64,000 nt of DNA from Clarkia xantiana subsp. parviflora (taxonomy: Eukaryota; Streptophyta; Magnoliopsida; Myrtales; Onagraceae). This document shows, one piece after another, positions 48,224-58,459 of this stretch. The DNA is taken from contig JAPTYO010000003.1 of NCBI GenBank assembly GCA_036873135.1, positions 22,964,001 through 23,028,000 on the forward strand. Direction: 5' to 3'. The notes below the pieces were generated by a model. That model did no database searches. It was not told where the DNA came from and was given only the letters and a program-made list of their open reading frames with translations. A program made the translations under genes and the position numbers. The stretch's first letter is position 1; every line of letters begins with the position of its first letter.

Positions 48224-49542
48224 ATGGCCGCATTCACCACTCTTATCGATGCGGTGCTATTTCTCTTCTTCCTCGTAATTGCCGTCGCGGCGCCGCTGAT
48301 CGACGGCCAGACGTGCTTGCCCATCAGCTATTACCCGGACATCCTCGTGAACATCAAAACCTGGTATACCCATGAGTACGGAGACTATCTCGTGGCGGAG
48401 AAGCCTGCCTTCTTCGTCGGCATTGTCTGGCTCGAGCTCCTCTTTCAGTGGCCTCTCGCCATCATCAATCTCTATGCCATTGTAGCCTCCAAGTCTTGGT
48501 TTAAGACTACGTGCTTGATCTCTGGCGTCTCCACCTTCACCTCCATGGTAAGGAATTTTGAATTCTTGTTCATTGAAAATTAAACTTCTGTATTTACACT
48601 GTTTGATTCAATTCTTTCCAGATCCATTGCGTCTCAGATTCCTGAAATGTGATTAGATCTTTATACCAGTGAATCTGTTGTGTAGTGGAAAGTTAGAATC
48701 TCGGATTGTTCTATGTTTCTTGATATCCTTTCTGATTATGCTGCAAAGTGTGTGCTGTACTCATCAAGGTTGTAGTATCTATAATCTTCTAGGCCTTTTA
48801 GGAAATTGGAATTGTTGGATTAGCTGGTCATTAGCTCATAGCTATAATTTCATTATTGAGTGTGCTTATTTTGAAGAACTATGGCACCTTTTGATACTCA
48901 GCATTCTGAAAACCATGGTAAACTACACTTATAAATTTTTTACACTAATCTGAAAGAGAACTCGTTGATAGCAACGATAGGTGCATCTGCTAGATGATAT
49001 TTAATCAGCAAGTAGTCGACAATTGATAGTTGAGGCGATTACGGATTTATTGTTGTTGAACATCTTCTCCTCTCCAAGCTAAGTGAGCTATTATTAATAT
49101 GGATAAATTTTAGTACATGTATGATTGTTCTTTATGAATCCTGGTTGGAATTGAAGCAATAGATTGTTGCTTGTTTCTCCAAAGTTTTGGACTTAGTTAC
49201 AGCCTTACAGTGGCCTCAATTGATCTATAGACTCTCCTTGTAATGTAATTAACACATGATCTGAATGGATTTCAACTTTTCATTGATTTGTCGTTCTAGT
49301 GGCAGCTTGAAAATTTTGGTGTAAAGTTTTGATGGTGTCTGAATCTAAACTTCATCATTTTCTGAATTACACAGGTTGCTGTTATGGCGGAAGTCATGAG
49401 CTCCGGTAAGGCATCGGATAAACTGCTGGCCATGTACTATCCGTTCTTGGGGTATGCGGTGCTAGCCATGTTGAGAGGTCTGTTGCCTTGCTCTACATCG
49501 AGTGGCAAGAAGGCTCCACAGCCAAGGAAGAAGAGGGCTTGA
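48224..49542 (+). CDS. TMEM97/EXPERA-domain membrane protein, array copy A
   Basis: A four-helix ER membrane protein of the sigma-2-receptor (TMEM97) family, linked in animals to sterol and NPC1 trafficking. Two exons (48224-48547, 49375-49542) give 163 residues. Helix 1 is at about 7-26, then IDGQTCLP, the luminal-type loop HEYGDYLVAEKPAFF, helices 2-3 at about 63-110 and helix 4 at about 130-148. Asp27 (in IDGQ) and Asp54 (in YGDYL) align with the ligand-binding Asp29 and Asp56 of human TMEM97. It ends PQPRKKRA, whose last four residues form a KKxx ER-retrieval signal. The first of at least four tandem copies, all with the intron at the same codon. Confidence 0.92.
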
Positions 49543-49806
49543 TTTTCTTTTAGTCTTCTAACCATTTTCAGGGGAAAAAGTTTTCTTGTTTGTGTTAGTG
49601 ATTGTTTTGCCTGATTTGGATATCAAATACTGAAGAGTGAAGAAGATACATTGACTTTTGTGGCGATTTATAATTTTGATTAGAACAGAAAGAATGCACT
49701 ACTTAGAAATGGAAGAACCCATTGGTTGTTGGATAGACCTAACGTGACATGTATTACATCCACATTACGTTTGTCAAGTGGATTTCTTATAGTAAGTAAA
49801 AAAAAA
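49543..49806. other. 3' flank of copy A
   Basis: The 3' UTR and flanking DNA of copy A. No other gene seen. It runs into an A-tract that serves as target site of the following MITE. Confidence 0.5.
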
Positions 49807-50526
49807 GGGTTAAGAACACAATAGGGGCCTGAATGTTTGCCAATGTTGCCAAAAGGGGTCTGAATTGAAAAAACGTATTATTAAGGACCTGAATTTTGAG
49901 TTTTGTGCATAAGTGAGGTCTCCGTCTATTTTTTCTGTTAAAAGTGACGGAAAGTGGTCACATGCCAAGCATGTGACCGAAAATAATTTGAAAACCCGAA
50001 AATGCCCTTTGACCAGAGTGTGTCCCTCACACGTTTGACCTAAAAAGACCAAAATACCCTTTAAGCCACCACAGCTCCGACGACCACCACCACCCGACTC
50101 CGGCGACCACCACCGGCCTCCGGCGACCACCACCGACCACCACCGGCCTCCGACGACCACCACCGACCTCCGGCGACGACCAAAAAGCTCCGATCGGAGC
50201 TTTGGGGCTCCGATCGGAGCTTTTCGGTCGTCGCCGGAGGTCGGTGGTGGTCGCCGGTCGGTGGCCGGAGCGTGGTGGCCTTAAGGGCATAATTAGTGTG
50301 TAGGGGTATTTTAGACATTTCACATTTTATTAATTAAATTGTATAATAATTACAAAAGGGTATTTTTGTCTTTTCACGTAGTTCTGTTAGATTTAACAGA
50401 AAATTTGGATGGAGACTTGAAAAAGCACAAAACTCAAAATTCAGGCCCTTAATAATACGTTTTTTCAATTCAGACCCCTTTTGGCAACATGGGCAAACAT
50501 TCAGGCCCCTATTGTGTTCTTAACCC
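49807..50526. mobile_element. MULE-derived MITE with an internal hairpin
   Basis: 720 bp with long inverted ends starting GGGTTAAGAACACAATAGGG and reading on through GCCTGAATGTTTGCC. It is flanked by runs of at least nine A that could be a 9-bp duplication. The middle (about 50150-50270) is a strong stem-loop, with arms of GGTCGTCGCCGG/CCGGCGACGACC type around GCTCCGATCGGAGC words. The long open frames at 49810-50323 arise from this repeat and are not genes. Confidence 0.88.
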
Positions 50527-51028
50527 AAAAAAAAAAGGAGTGCTATATTCGAAACGTAGGAAATATAGTAAATATCGTAAATGTAGATGTAGTAGGGGTT
50601 GTGAACCGGGCGGTACACAACTTAGTTTTGGAAGATATGGCACTAAAAGTTGTAGAGCTGGTCGCCTTTCATATCGAGTCATTGAAGCAGCGCGTCGTGC
50701 TATAATCAGACAATTCCATCGTGCTATGAGCGGAGAATCCCGAAGAAATGGGAAGATATGGGTAAGAGTTCTCGCAGATCTCCTTATTACCGGGAAACCT
50801 ACAGAAGTAAGAATGGGAAGAGGAAAAGGAAATCCTACAGGTTGGATTGCTCGTGTGTCCACGGGACAAATCCTATTTGAAATGGACGGTGTGAGTTTGT
50901 CAAATACTCGACAAGCCGCTACATTAGCGGCGCATAAACCATGTTCGTCAACCAAGTTTGTATGGGATTACGACGGATTAGTAAATTTCCGATTACATTA
51001 TAAAAATGGAAGTAATCTAAGACTATAA
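50489..51028 (+). pseudogene. rpl16: Nuclear copy of mitochondrial rpl16 (NUMT) with an open, MITE-started frame
   Basis: From about 50530 the frame reads like plant mitochondrial ribosomal protein L16: RCSRGCEPGGTQL, FGRYGTKSCRAGRLSYR, IIRQFHRAMSG, NGKIWVRVLADL, TEVRMGRGKGNPTGWIARVS, LFEMDGVSLSN. It then departs from L16 after STKFV into a 21-residue unrelated tail. HKPCSSTKF keeps Pro and Ser where the edited mitochondrial protein has Leu, suggesting transfer as DNA, not cDNA. The frame has no stop. The in-frame ATG at 50489 lies inside the terminal repeat of the adjacent MITE and adds 13-16 foreign residues, giving 179 in all. No mitochondrial targeting peptide is evident, so I call it a non-functional insertion. 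Confidence 0.9.
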
Positions 51029-53115
51029 CTGAGGTTACTAAGTTTACTATTTTATTATTATTATTATTTATATAAACTAGAGAATATATACGTGCGTTGC
51101 ACGTGTGACACGCGAGTCATTTGTATTATATTTCCATATAAATACTCACGTCTTTGAAATGAATTGTAAAAAGAGTTAGAAGTAGAGACAATATGATCAC
51201 ATATTAGTAATAAATGGATACTTAATATGTTCATATACCCCTAGAAACATTCTCTTAATTTATTGAAAGCTTTTTAAATAACACAAGTTGTAACAATTCG
51301 TCCAATATATTTGCTTTTTTCGTGTGCTTATCAATAAATGTGTAGAAAATGTATGACTTTCCATTTGGTTTTTTTAATAAAATATGTAAAATAGACATAG
51401 TGATGACTGATGAGTACTAATGAAAGTGTCATTAAATGACTCAATTTTAGATTAAAATTAAGTTAATTTGAAATCGGAATATGTACACTTTTTGTATAAT
51501 TGAGCTTTGCTCAAACTAATATGATTTCTATATTAGTTAAGACCAAAAATTTGAATAGAATGATATACTTGAGTTTGCAGAAAACAAAATATCAATGAGC
51601 AACACAAATTAATATTAAGTAATTACTTACTCACAAAAGCAAATATACATGCTTACTGTCGCATATACTCATTCCTTATTGCATAAATGAAAATATTGAA
51701 GATTAAGTATAAAGTAGTCGGTCTAATCCTTGCAAAATCAGTACCAAAATCAATGTTGTCAAAGTAAAAAGGTGTTGTGAAGCGAGAATGCTAAATACCG
51801 TCAAAGTTGAGGCGCCATTTTGGCGATCACCTAAATGAAAGAGGCGAGCTTAGTTAAATTACTGAACATCTATACAAAAAACATATGTAAATACTCAAAA
51901 TGAAAGTTCTAATATATATGATAGAATAGACATATTTGACAAATGTGAAGAAGAAGACCTATATAAAGTGTTTTGTTATGTATGAACTACGAAGTGAATA
52001 AGAAAACCTTTGTGTAGAAGATGGTGTTTATGTACCTATGTTACCTATATGAAGTCTCTGTAAAAGAAAAACAAACGCCTTGGAGAATATGAACATATTT
52101 TAAATATATTTATATTTTCATTTCTAATTATAATTATTTTCAGCCCTAAAATTAATGGTTGGGCCCAGAACCCTAGAAACCTATAGAGAGAACCCTACAA
52201 ACTTATTCAGGCGACCGCCTCAGCGCCTCCGACAAAGAATGAGGCACTCGCTCCAGAGCGCCTTGATAAAGGTGGCCGCCCTAGACAGGTCCGGATTGGG
52301 AGGTTTGCAAAACATCTTGCCTGCGACAATACTGACCAAAATTAAAATGAACATACCCGGAGAAAAGTGCCAGATCTATTACCGTATAGAACATGGATAG
52401 TTTCACGGTGCGAATTAAGACTACACATGTATGTATAACCAACATTTATAAATAAATAAATAATGAAATTTGACAAGGAATATGCTCATGAACTACTGCA
52501 TGACATGAATTAAGGCTACACATGTATATATAACCAACATTTATAAATAATGAAATTTGACAAGGAGTTTGCTCATGAACTACTGCATGGAATTAGTAGC
52601 ACACTCATATAAAATTGGCTAGCAATAGGTATTGAACCCTAAATTGTATTAGCCAGAATTCAAATACTTTTTTTTTTTTTAAATTGCAGAAATCAATCAC
52701 AAATAGAAGCAGATTAAGCTGACCGTTGTTAAGACAATAAAGATTGCAACTTGCAGGTCCAATGTTCAATATTCAATTAGGAAACTTTCAACACAACTAT
52801 TAGTATAACCAAAAGAGAAAGAAAAAAAAAAAAAAAAGGAGAATCGCTAGTGGCTACAAAAAAAAACGTTCTTCATAATCTGAAACATGGTGACTAATCA
52901 ACACAGATTAATGAGTATATAACAAGAAAATTATGCCATACATTGCAAAATGAAAATAATAAAACGATTCCCAATTCAACCCACAAACAACACGTACAAA
53001 TGGATAATTTCATTTCATACCTCTAGTCTTTATGACTGACACTGTCTTTTTGTAGAACATGAATTCTGTTAATAATATAATCGTCAAACGACAAAGAAAT
53101 ACATCAATGGCATAC

Positions 53116-53543
53116 CAATGAAAACACCAATGTACACATACCCAACTCCAGTTTTGTTGAGTTCGAATTCATCCTAAAATAAAACTTCCAACGTTGGTTG
53201 TTATCTAATTACATCATAGAAGGTAATCAAACGCCAATAATAAGATGCCCATAAGTCTTTAGTGTAGGAGTGGGAAGAGAAGAACAACTTACCCCGGAAA
53301 TTTAGATGATGGTGCGGACACCGAAAGAGGCGGGAAGGTGTAGGGGAGGGGAGGCCAAATAAAAACCCTAGCGAGTTGCACTTCTAGCGGTTGAGTTTTG
53401 GTATTGGAGTCGTTCCGCTGCAACTGTGGCGGGGGAGCCCTTAAGATATGGTTTTGGGGGGTTTGTGATGGGCTGAGGAGGATTTGGAGTTTGGAGACGT
53501 TTGGCGACGAAGGAGATGAAGGTATGTACGATGGAGAAATCAT
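53116..53543 (-). pseudogene. Gene fragment carried inside the Helitron (two exons), unidentified
   Basis: On the minus strand an ATG at 53541-53543 opens a Ser/Pro-rich frame (MISPSYIPSSPSSPNVSK) that runs to a donor at 53291-53292 (before GTAAGT). After a TTTTAG acceptor comes a 58-base exon (53116-53173) readable as DEFELNKTGVGYVYIGVFI, ending at GTATGC. The Ser/Pro start resembles an organelle transit peptide and the second exon a membrane segment. The first exon has 251 bases, so the two frames do not join: a base has been lost or the border is elsewhere. I do not recognise the parent gene. Confidence 0.5.
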
Positions 53544-53547
53544 TTGT

Positions 53548-53745
53548 GGGTGTTTTAGGAATTAGAATTGTTTCTAGGGTATTTTTGGTACGTGAAAAAG
53601 TTGGAACCAGCTCAACAACTCTTTGCTTTTTTATATAGAGGATAGAGGGTGTTTTAGGAATTAGAATTGTTTCTAGGGTATTTTTGGTACGTGAAAAAGT
53701 TGGAACCAGCTCAACAACTCTTTGCTTTTTTATATAGAGGATAGA
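53548..53745. repeat. Perfect 99-bp tandem duplication of the Helitron 5' end
   Basis: 53548-53646 and 53647-53745 appear identical, base for base, from GGGTGTTTTAGGAATTAGAA to TATATAGAGGATAG. The unit is exactly the outermost 99 bases of the Helitron, so the element has two 5' termini in tandem. Confidence 0.95.
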
Positions 53746-54821
53746 TAAAGTACTTCACTCGGTCCTTGTACTGGATTAATCCACATTAATAAATAATTTT
53801 ATTTAATTTTAATATAATTTTAATTATTTGTATTTACTAATAATATTATTATCTTTTAAATATCATAATAAAAACTTCGGCAAAAGAAAATTGCAATAAA
53901 AAACCTAAAACTTTTCGTGAAAAAAGTTATTTTTACGGAACTATGATTTACCAACAGTGGTGGTTTAGTGGTTAACATTGTTTATCCCTATGTATTTTGG
54001 CTCCGAAGTCATAGGTTCGAAATCTCTCAGGTTCTCACCTCGCGGTTCATATCAAGTCCCGCTAGCCCACATATGAGGAGGTGAGTAAAACTCAGACCGC
54101 GAGCAGGAGAGACCAAATATTATGTAGTGGGATAGGCATAGGGTCGTCACTACCAGTCCATTCCTTTTTTCGGCAAAAAGAAATTATAGACGAAGAAGAC
54201 CCTTCAAATAACATATGATATCATATGTTTTTACTTACGCACTCTATTTTTAATCAACATTAAAATACATATATTAAAATACCATAAAGTTCTATTATAA
54301 TTCCAAAATAAAATCAAATTATATATTAAAGAAAATAAAATTATTGAATAAAATTTTAAACCGATACACATATAGTATAAAAAAAGTTTAATATACAAAC
54401 CCTCAGTTTCAAAAAATAATTTTTTTTAAAAGATTATATTTTATATAATTTTTTATTTTTTTAATATGTTTTGGTATTTTTGGATTAAAATTGTTTACAT
54501 ATTATATATATTTTAATATTTGAAAATATAATTTTATAAAGAATTTATCATGTTATTACATCATTAATTTTAGAGTCCATAGTAAAAAAAAAGGACAGAT
54601 TAACAAACGGGCTCATTAGCAAAAGTTAGATTAACAATTTATTAAAGCCCTTTGGTCTATGAACGGGTAAATGATTAGTTTCTTTATATATATAACTTCT
54701 GCATGATTGTCTCTCTCTCTATACCGCTGCATTCGTACTTCCTACTCCCCGTTGACTTAAAATCTCCATACAACCACCGTACGATCCAATCCACCTCGAG
54801 TCCGGCCACGAATCGACGTCA
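53746..54821. other. SINE-like element and promoter of TMEM97 copy B
   Basis: 53957-54170 (plus) has an A-box-like TGGTTTAGTGGTTAACA, a B-box-like ATAGGTTCGAAATCTC, and ends with a T-rich tract, so it looks like a second SINE family. The rest is AT-rich. 54720-54821 is the 5' leader of copy B, and its TACCGCTGCATTCGTAC block recurs before copy C at about 60486. Confidence 0.55.
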
Positions 54822-56874
54822 ATGGGCGCAATCACTACTCTGATCGACGCGGTTCTCTTTCTCTTCTTTCTCGCAATTGCCGTCTCTATGCCGCTGATCG
54901 ATGCCCCGACGTGCTTGCCCATTAAGTATTGCCCGGAAATCCTCGTGGACATCCAGAACTGGTACAGCCATGAGTTCGGAGACTATCTCGTGGCGGAGAA
55001 GCCCGCCTTCTTCGTCGGCCTCATCTGGCTCGAGCTCCTATTTCTGTGGCCGCTGGCTATCGTCAGTCTCTACGCCATTGTAGCCTCCAAATCTTGGTTT
55101 AAGACTACCTGCTTGATCTCTGGCGTCTACACCTTTACCGCCATGGTAAGTAATTTTGAATTCCTGTCTTGTTCATAACTTATGTATTTACTGCTCGATT
55201 TAATTATTTCCAGATCCATTCCGTCACAGATTCCTAAAATGTGATTAGATCTATTAGATTTAGACCAGTGACTCTGTTCTTTAGTGGAAAGCTCCATGTT
55301 TCTGGAAATCGTTTCTTGTTCATATGCAGTAAAGTGAGTTTGATTCATGAGATGGTTGGAGAATTTGTAGAGCTTCTAAGCCATTTAGGAAAGTGGAATT
55401 GTTGGAATAGCTGCTGATCATTAAGTCATAGCTGTAATTTCAATGTTGAGTGCTTAATTAATTTGAGCTGCAGTAATTTCATTTTTGGTGTTGAATCCAG
55501 CCGAATGAGTTTCAACTGGAATTCGTGATTAAACTGAGTTTTGACCTGGTGATCCCTTTGATGTTTAAATGAGAAACCTTATAATAAAGAGTATTAATAT
55601 ATAGAAATTCCGACTAAACAATCTGATTTGTTCCAAGTGCACTCACAATGGCAATCTACATAAATTTACCAAGTGTCAGAACTATTCGGAACGGATAAAT
55701 ATTTACAGTGTGAAATTTCTTGTGAAAAATCCATAGAAAGTTGTCAAGTAACACATGTCAAGTGATGATTGTTCATAAAATGGAAATAAAATGTTGTTAT
55801 GCATTGCCATGTGGACCTAGAAGTGATTTCTATGGATTTTTCACAGTTTTTTTCACAGGCTCTAGCATCACCCATTCGGAACTGTTCAGTCGGAATAGTT
55901 ATCATAAATTTCCGTTATAATAAAATATGTAGATTGACTGACTTTGCACAGAGGAAAAGTAAAATGAAGGGTTTGTCTTGCTCACCTGGCGGAGGGTAGA
56001 ACACCCGATCGAGAAGATGATGGGGATGTGGTGGAGGGTCATGTGTCATGGGGGTGGATGTGGCCTAGGAAGGGTTTATCCGGCGGGTAGGAGGTGGGTC
56101 CAGCGGCGACAACAGAGTCAAAGGAGGCTGCAGTTGGTTGACTAAAGGAGGGCTACATGAGATCTGACTGTGGCAGTCAAAATTTGGGGGCGGCCCGGTG
56201 AGACATGCATATGACTGTGTATCGGCATCAGAGGAGAGTGCTCCCACGGCTGGGTCGGTGGCGGTAGTTGAGGCAGATGTGACGACAGACAAAGAGACTC
56301 CAGACAGTGTCGGGGGCGACAACCAAGGTAGCTGCAGCTGCAACAAATAAGGCTATGACATTGTCAAATGCGACGTCAGAAGACTGAGGTGGTTGCAGGG
56401 GAGGCTGCAACTCACTACTGGAGATCTGGCTGGCGGCTGAGGGCTAGAGCTGGGTGAGGGGAGTAAACGCTGCAGCTAGCTGATGGAGATCAGGTTGGTG
56501 GCTAGGGTTGCGGCTGTGGCGGAACCACGGCGGCGATTGCGTGGGGATAATATTTAACTCTATCACTATTTATAAACCTAATATATCTTATAATATCTAT
56601 AATATATTCTATATTATTTATCCATAACACAACTTTTCATATATTTGCATTAAAATTTTAAAGTTTGGATGGTGTATTACTCCTCTAAACTCGATCACTC
56701 TTTGAATCGCAGGTTGCTATGATATCTGAATTGATGAGCTCTGGTAGGGCATCAGAAAAATTGTTGATCATCTACTATCCGTTCTTGGGGTTTGCGGTTC
56801 TAGCCATGTTGCGAGGGCTACTTCCTTGCTCCAATGGCAGGAAAGCTCCACAACCAAGGAAGAAGAAAGCTTGA
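54822..56874 (+). CDS. TMEM97/EXPERA-domain membrane protein, array copy B
   Basis: Two exons (54822-55145, 56713-56874) give 161 residues, with the intron at the same codon as copies A and C. Starts MGAITTLIDAVLFLFF. Both family aspartates are present (IDAPTCLP and FGDYLVAEKP), and the C-terminus PQPRKKKA keeps a KKxx ER-retrieval signal. The loop before the end is shorter (CSNGRKAPQ). The intron is enlarged to 1.57 kb by a small TIR element (about 55600-55905, ends ATTCCGACTAAAC/GTTCAGTCGGAAT) and a GC-rich insert (about 55975-56560). Confidence 0.92.
55975..56560. repeat. GC-rich insert in the copy B intron, origin unknown
   Basis: An island of GGTGG/GGAGG-rich DNA in an otherwise AT-rich intron, absent from the introns of copies A and C. 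Minus-strand open frames across it are Ser/Pro/Leu-rich and low in complexity. No transposon ends were found. Confidence 0.45.
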
Positions 56875-57105
56875 TTGAGTGATTTTTTATAATATAATAT
56901 ATACTTATAATGGTGCTACATGTTTAAGTCATGTCAGTTGTTTTTTTTTAAATATTACACACGTTTTTTTTTTTTTTTTTTTTTTTTCTCTCTCGAAATG
57001 TTGTCTTATTCGTGCATTCCGTTAATTTTCCTTCAGTTATATCGTTAATGTGGAAAACTGAAATTGAAATAAATTAAAATATTTATATAATTAGGGAAAA
57101 AAAGG
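56875..57105. other. 3' flank of copy B
   Basis: The 3' UTR region with T-runs (56964-56988). No gene. Confidence 0.5.
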
Positions 57106-58459
57106 TAGGGCTGGGCATGGTTCGGTTCTGGGCCGAACCGGTTCAGAACCGAACCGGAACCGGATTTTAGGTTCAGTTGGTTTTCTGTATCACGTAAGAA
57201 CCGAACCACATTTTAGGTCCTAGAACCGAACCATAGCAAAACCGGTTCGAACCGGTTTTGAACCTTTTTTTCATTTTTTTTATTAAAATTCAAAATACAC
57301 ACCCAAGTTGATAATCCATAAGCAATAAAATTTTTGCAAAATACAAACTATAAACACAATTGATCGCTTCAGAGGAGAGAGTATCAAAGTCTAAATTAGA
57401 AACAATCGAAAATTATAAAAAAGTAAAATATTTAAAATATAAATATCGAGAATTTAAGCGACGTCAAGAGGCGTAGCTCAAACTTCAAAAGTGCAGCAAA
57501 TCTCTGGTTGAAAATTTGTATATTAAGCGAGTTAATCTATCATCTCAGTTAAAATATAGAACTATTTATGAGTTAAGTTTCGAGTTCAAAACTGAACTCA
57601 ATTGATTGTAGAACTGATCTGGGCTAACATAATATATAATAACTATATATAAGTAAACAAACCTGCTACGACCACCTATATATCCAGTATGAACCAAACT
57701 CAAATAGTGAAGGATCTACCCTATGGTGTAAACAAATCAAGCTACTCGTGAGCTTATCGAAATCAGCTTGGTCAATATTCAAATTCGACTCACTCGAGTC
57801 AAGTCGATCTTTTTCTGATATCGAGTCGAGTTCGAGTTCACTTGAACTCGACTCGAGAGGCTCGCGAGCCTAATCAAGTTTTTTTTTTGCCTATTCGAGT
57901 CGAGTTCGAGTTTGAGTTTTTCAAGCTTTACGTAATAATATTATATATGTATATAATGAGTCGATGAAGAGTTCGAGCTCGAGTCAAAAGCCTAATCTAG
58001 TCGAGTTCGACCTCCAGCTAAGGTGCACCATTTATAATTTAATTGAATTTTTTAACCTTATCGAGCCGAGTCGAGCCGAACTCGAACATGTCAAGTATGG
58101 CACCGAGTCGAGCTCGAGCTTGAAAAATTAAGGCTCGGTCGAGTTCGAGCTCGAATAAACTGAGTCGAGTCGAGCTTGTCGGATACTCGGCTTGTCTATA
58201 GCTCTTTATTCTACAAAAAAAAGGATGCAAGAGTGTATTACTATCTAACAATTTAGGCTTTAGGTAACAAAAGTGGTTCTGAAAAACCGGTTCAGAACCG
58301 GTTCGGAACCTGTTTTGAACTAGTCAAAAACCGCTCCATATATTCCTTATCAAAACCGAACCATTTAAGAACCGGTTCAGTCAGAACCGGTTCGTATTGG
58401 TTCGGTTCCGGTTTGGTTCCGGTTCGGTTCGCCCGAACCGGTTTTTTTGCCCAGCCCTA
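57106..58459. mobile_element. hAT-like element with a second repeat nested inside
   Basis: Ends TAGGGCTGGGCA and TGCCCAGCCCTA, with a perfect 8-bp target duplication AAAAAAGG (57098-57105, 58460-58467). The arms are full of GAACCGGTTC words. Between about 57725 and 58205 lies a different repeat rich in GAGTCGAGTTCGAGCTC in both orientations, with weakly matching outer ends (TGTAAACAAATCAAGC / ACAAGCCGAGTATCC), probably a nested hAT-like MITE. The total is 1354 bp and no transposase is encoded. Confidence 0.9.

Larger units (their letters stand above)
51077..53745 (-). mobile_element. Complete non-autonomous Helitron, 2.67 kb
   Basis: Read on the minus strand it starts A|TCTATCCTCTATATAAAAAA (5' end 53745) and ends with a perfect 6-bp stem-loop ACGTGCAACGCACGT about nine bases before TTCTCTAG|T (51077). 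TC start, hairpin, CTAG end and insertion between A and T are the Helitron rules. No Rep/helicase is encoded. It carries a gene-like fragment near its 5' end, an AGGCG-rich patch (52205-52290) and an imperfect tandem duplication (about 52410-52590). Confidence 0.88.

Noticed and set aside
49810..50323. Gly/Val/Arg-rich overlapping frames, 85-117 codons
   Set aside because: Read-through of the CCACC/GGTGG repeats in the MULE-type MITE.
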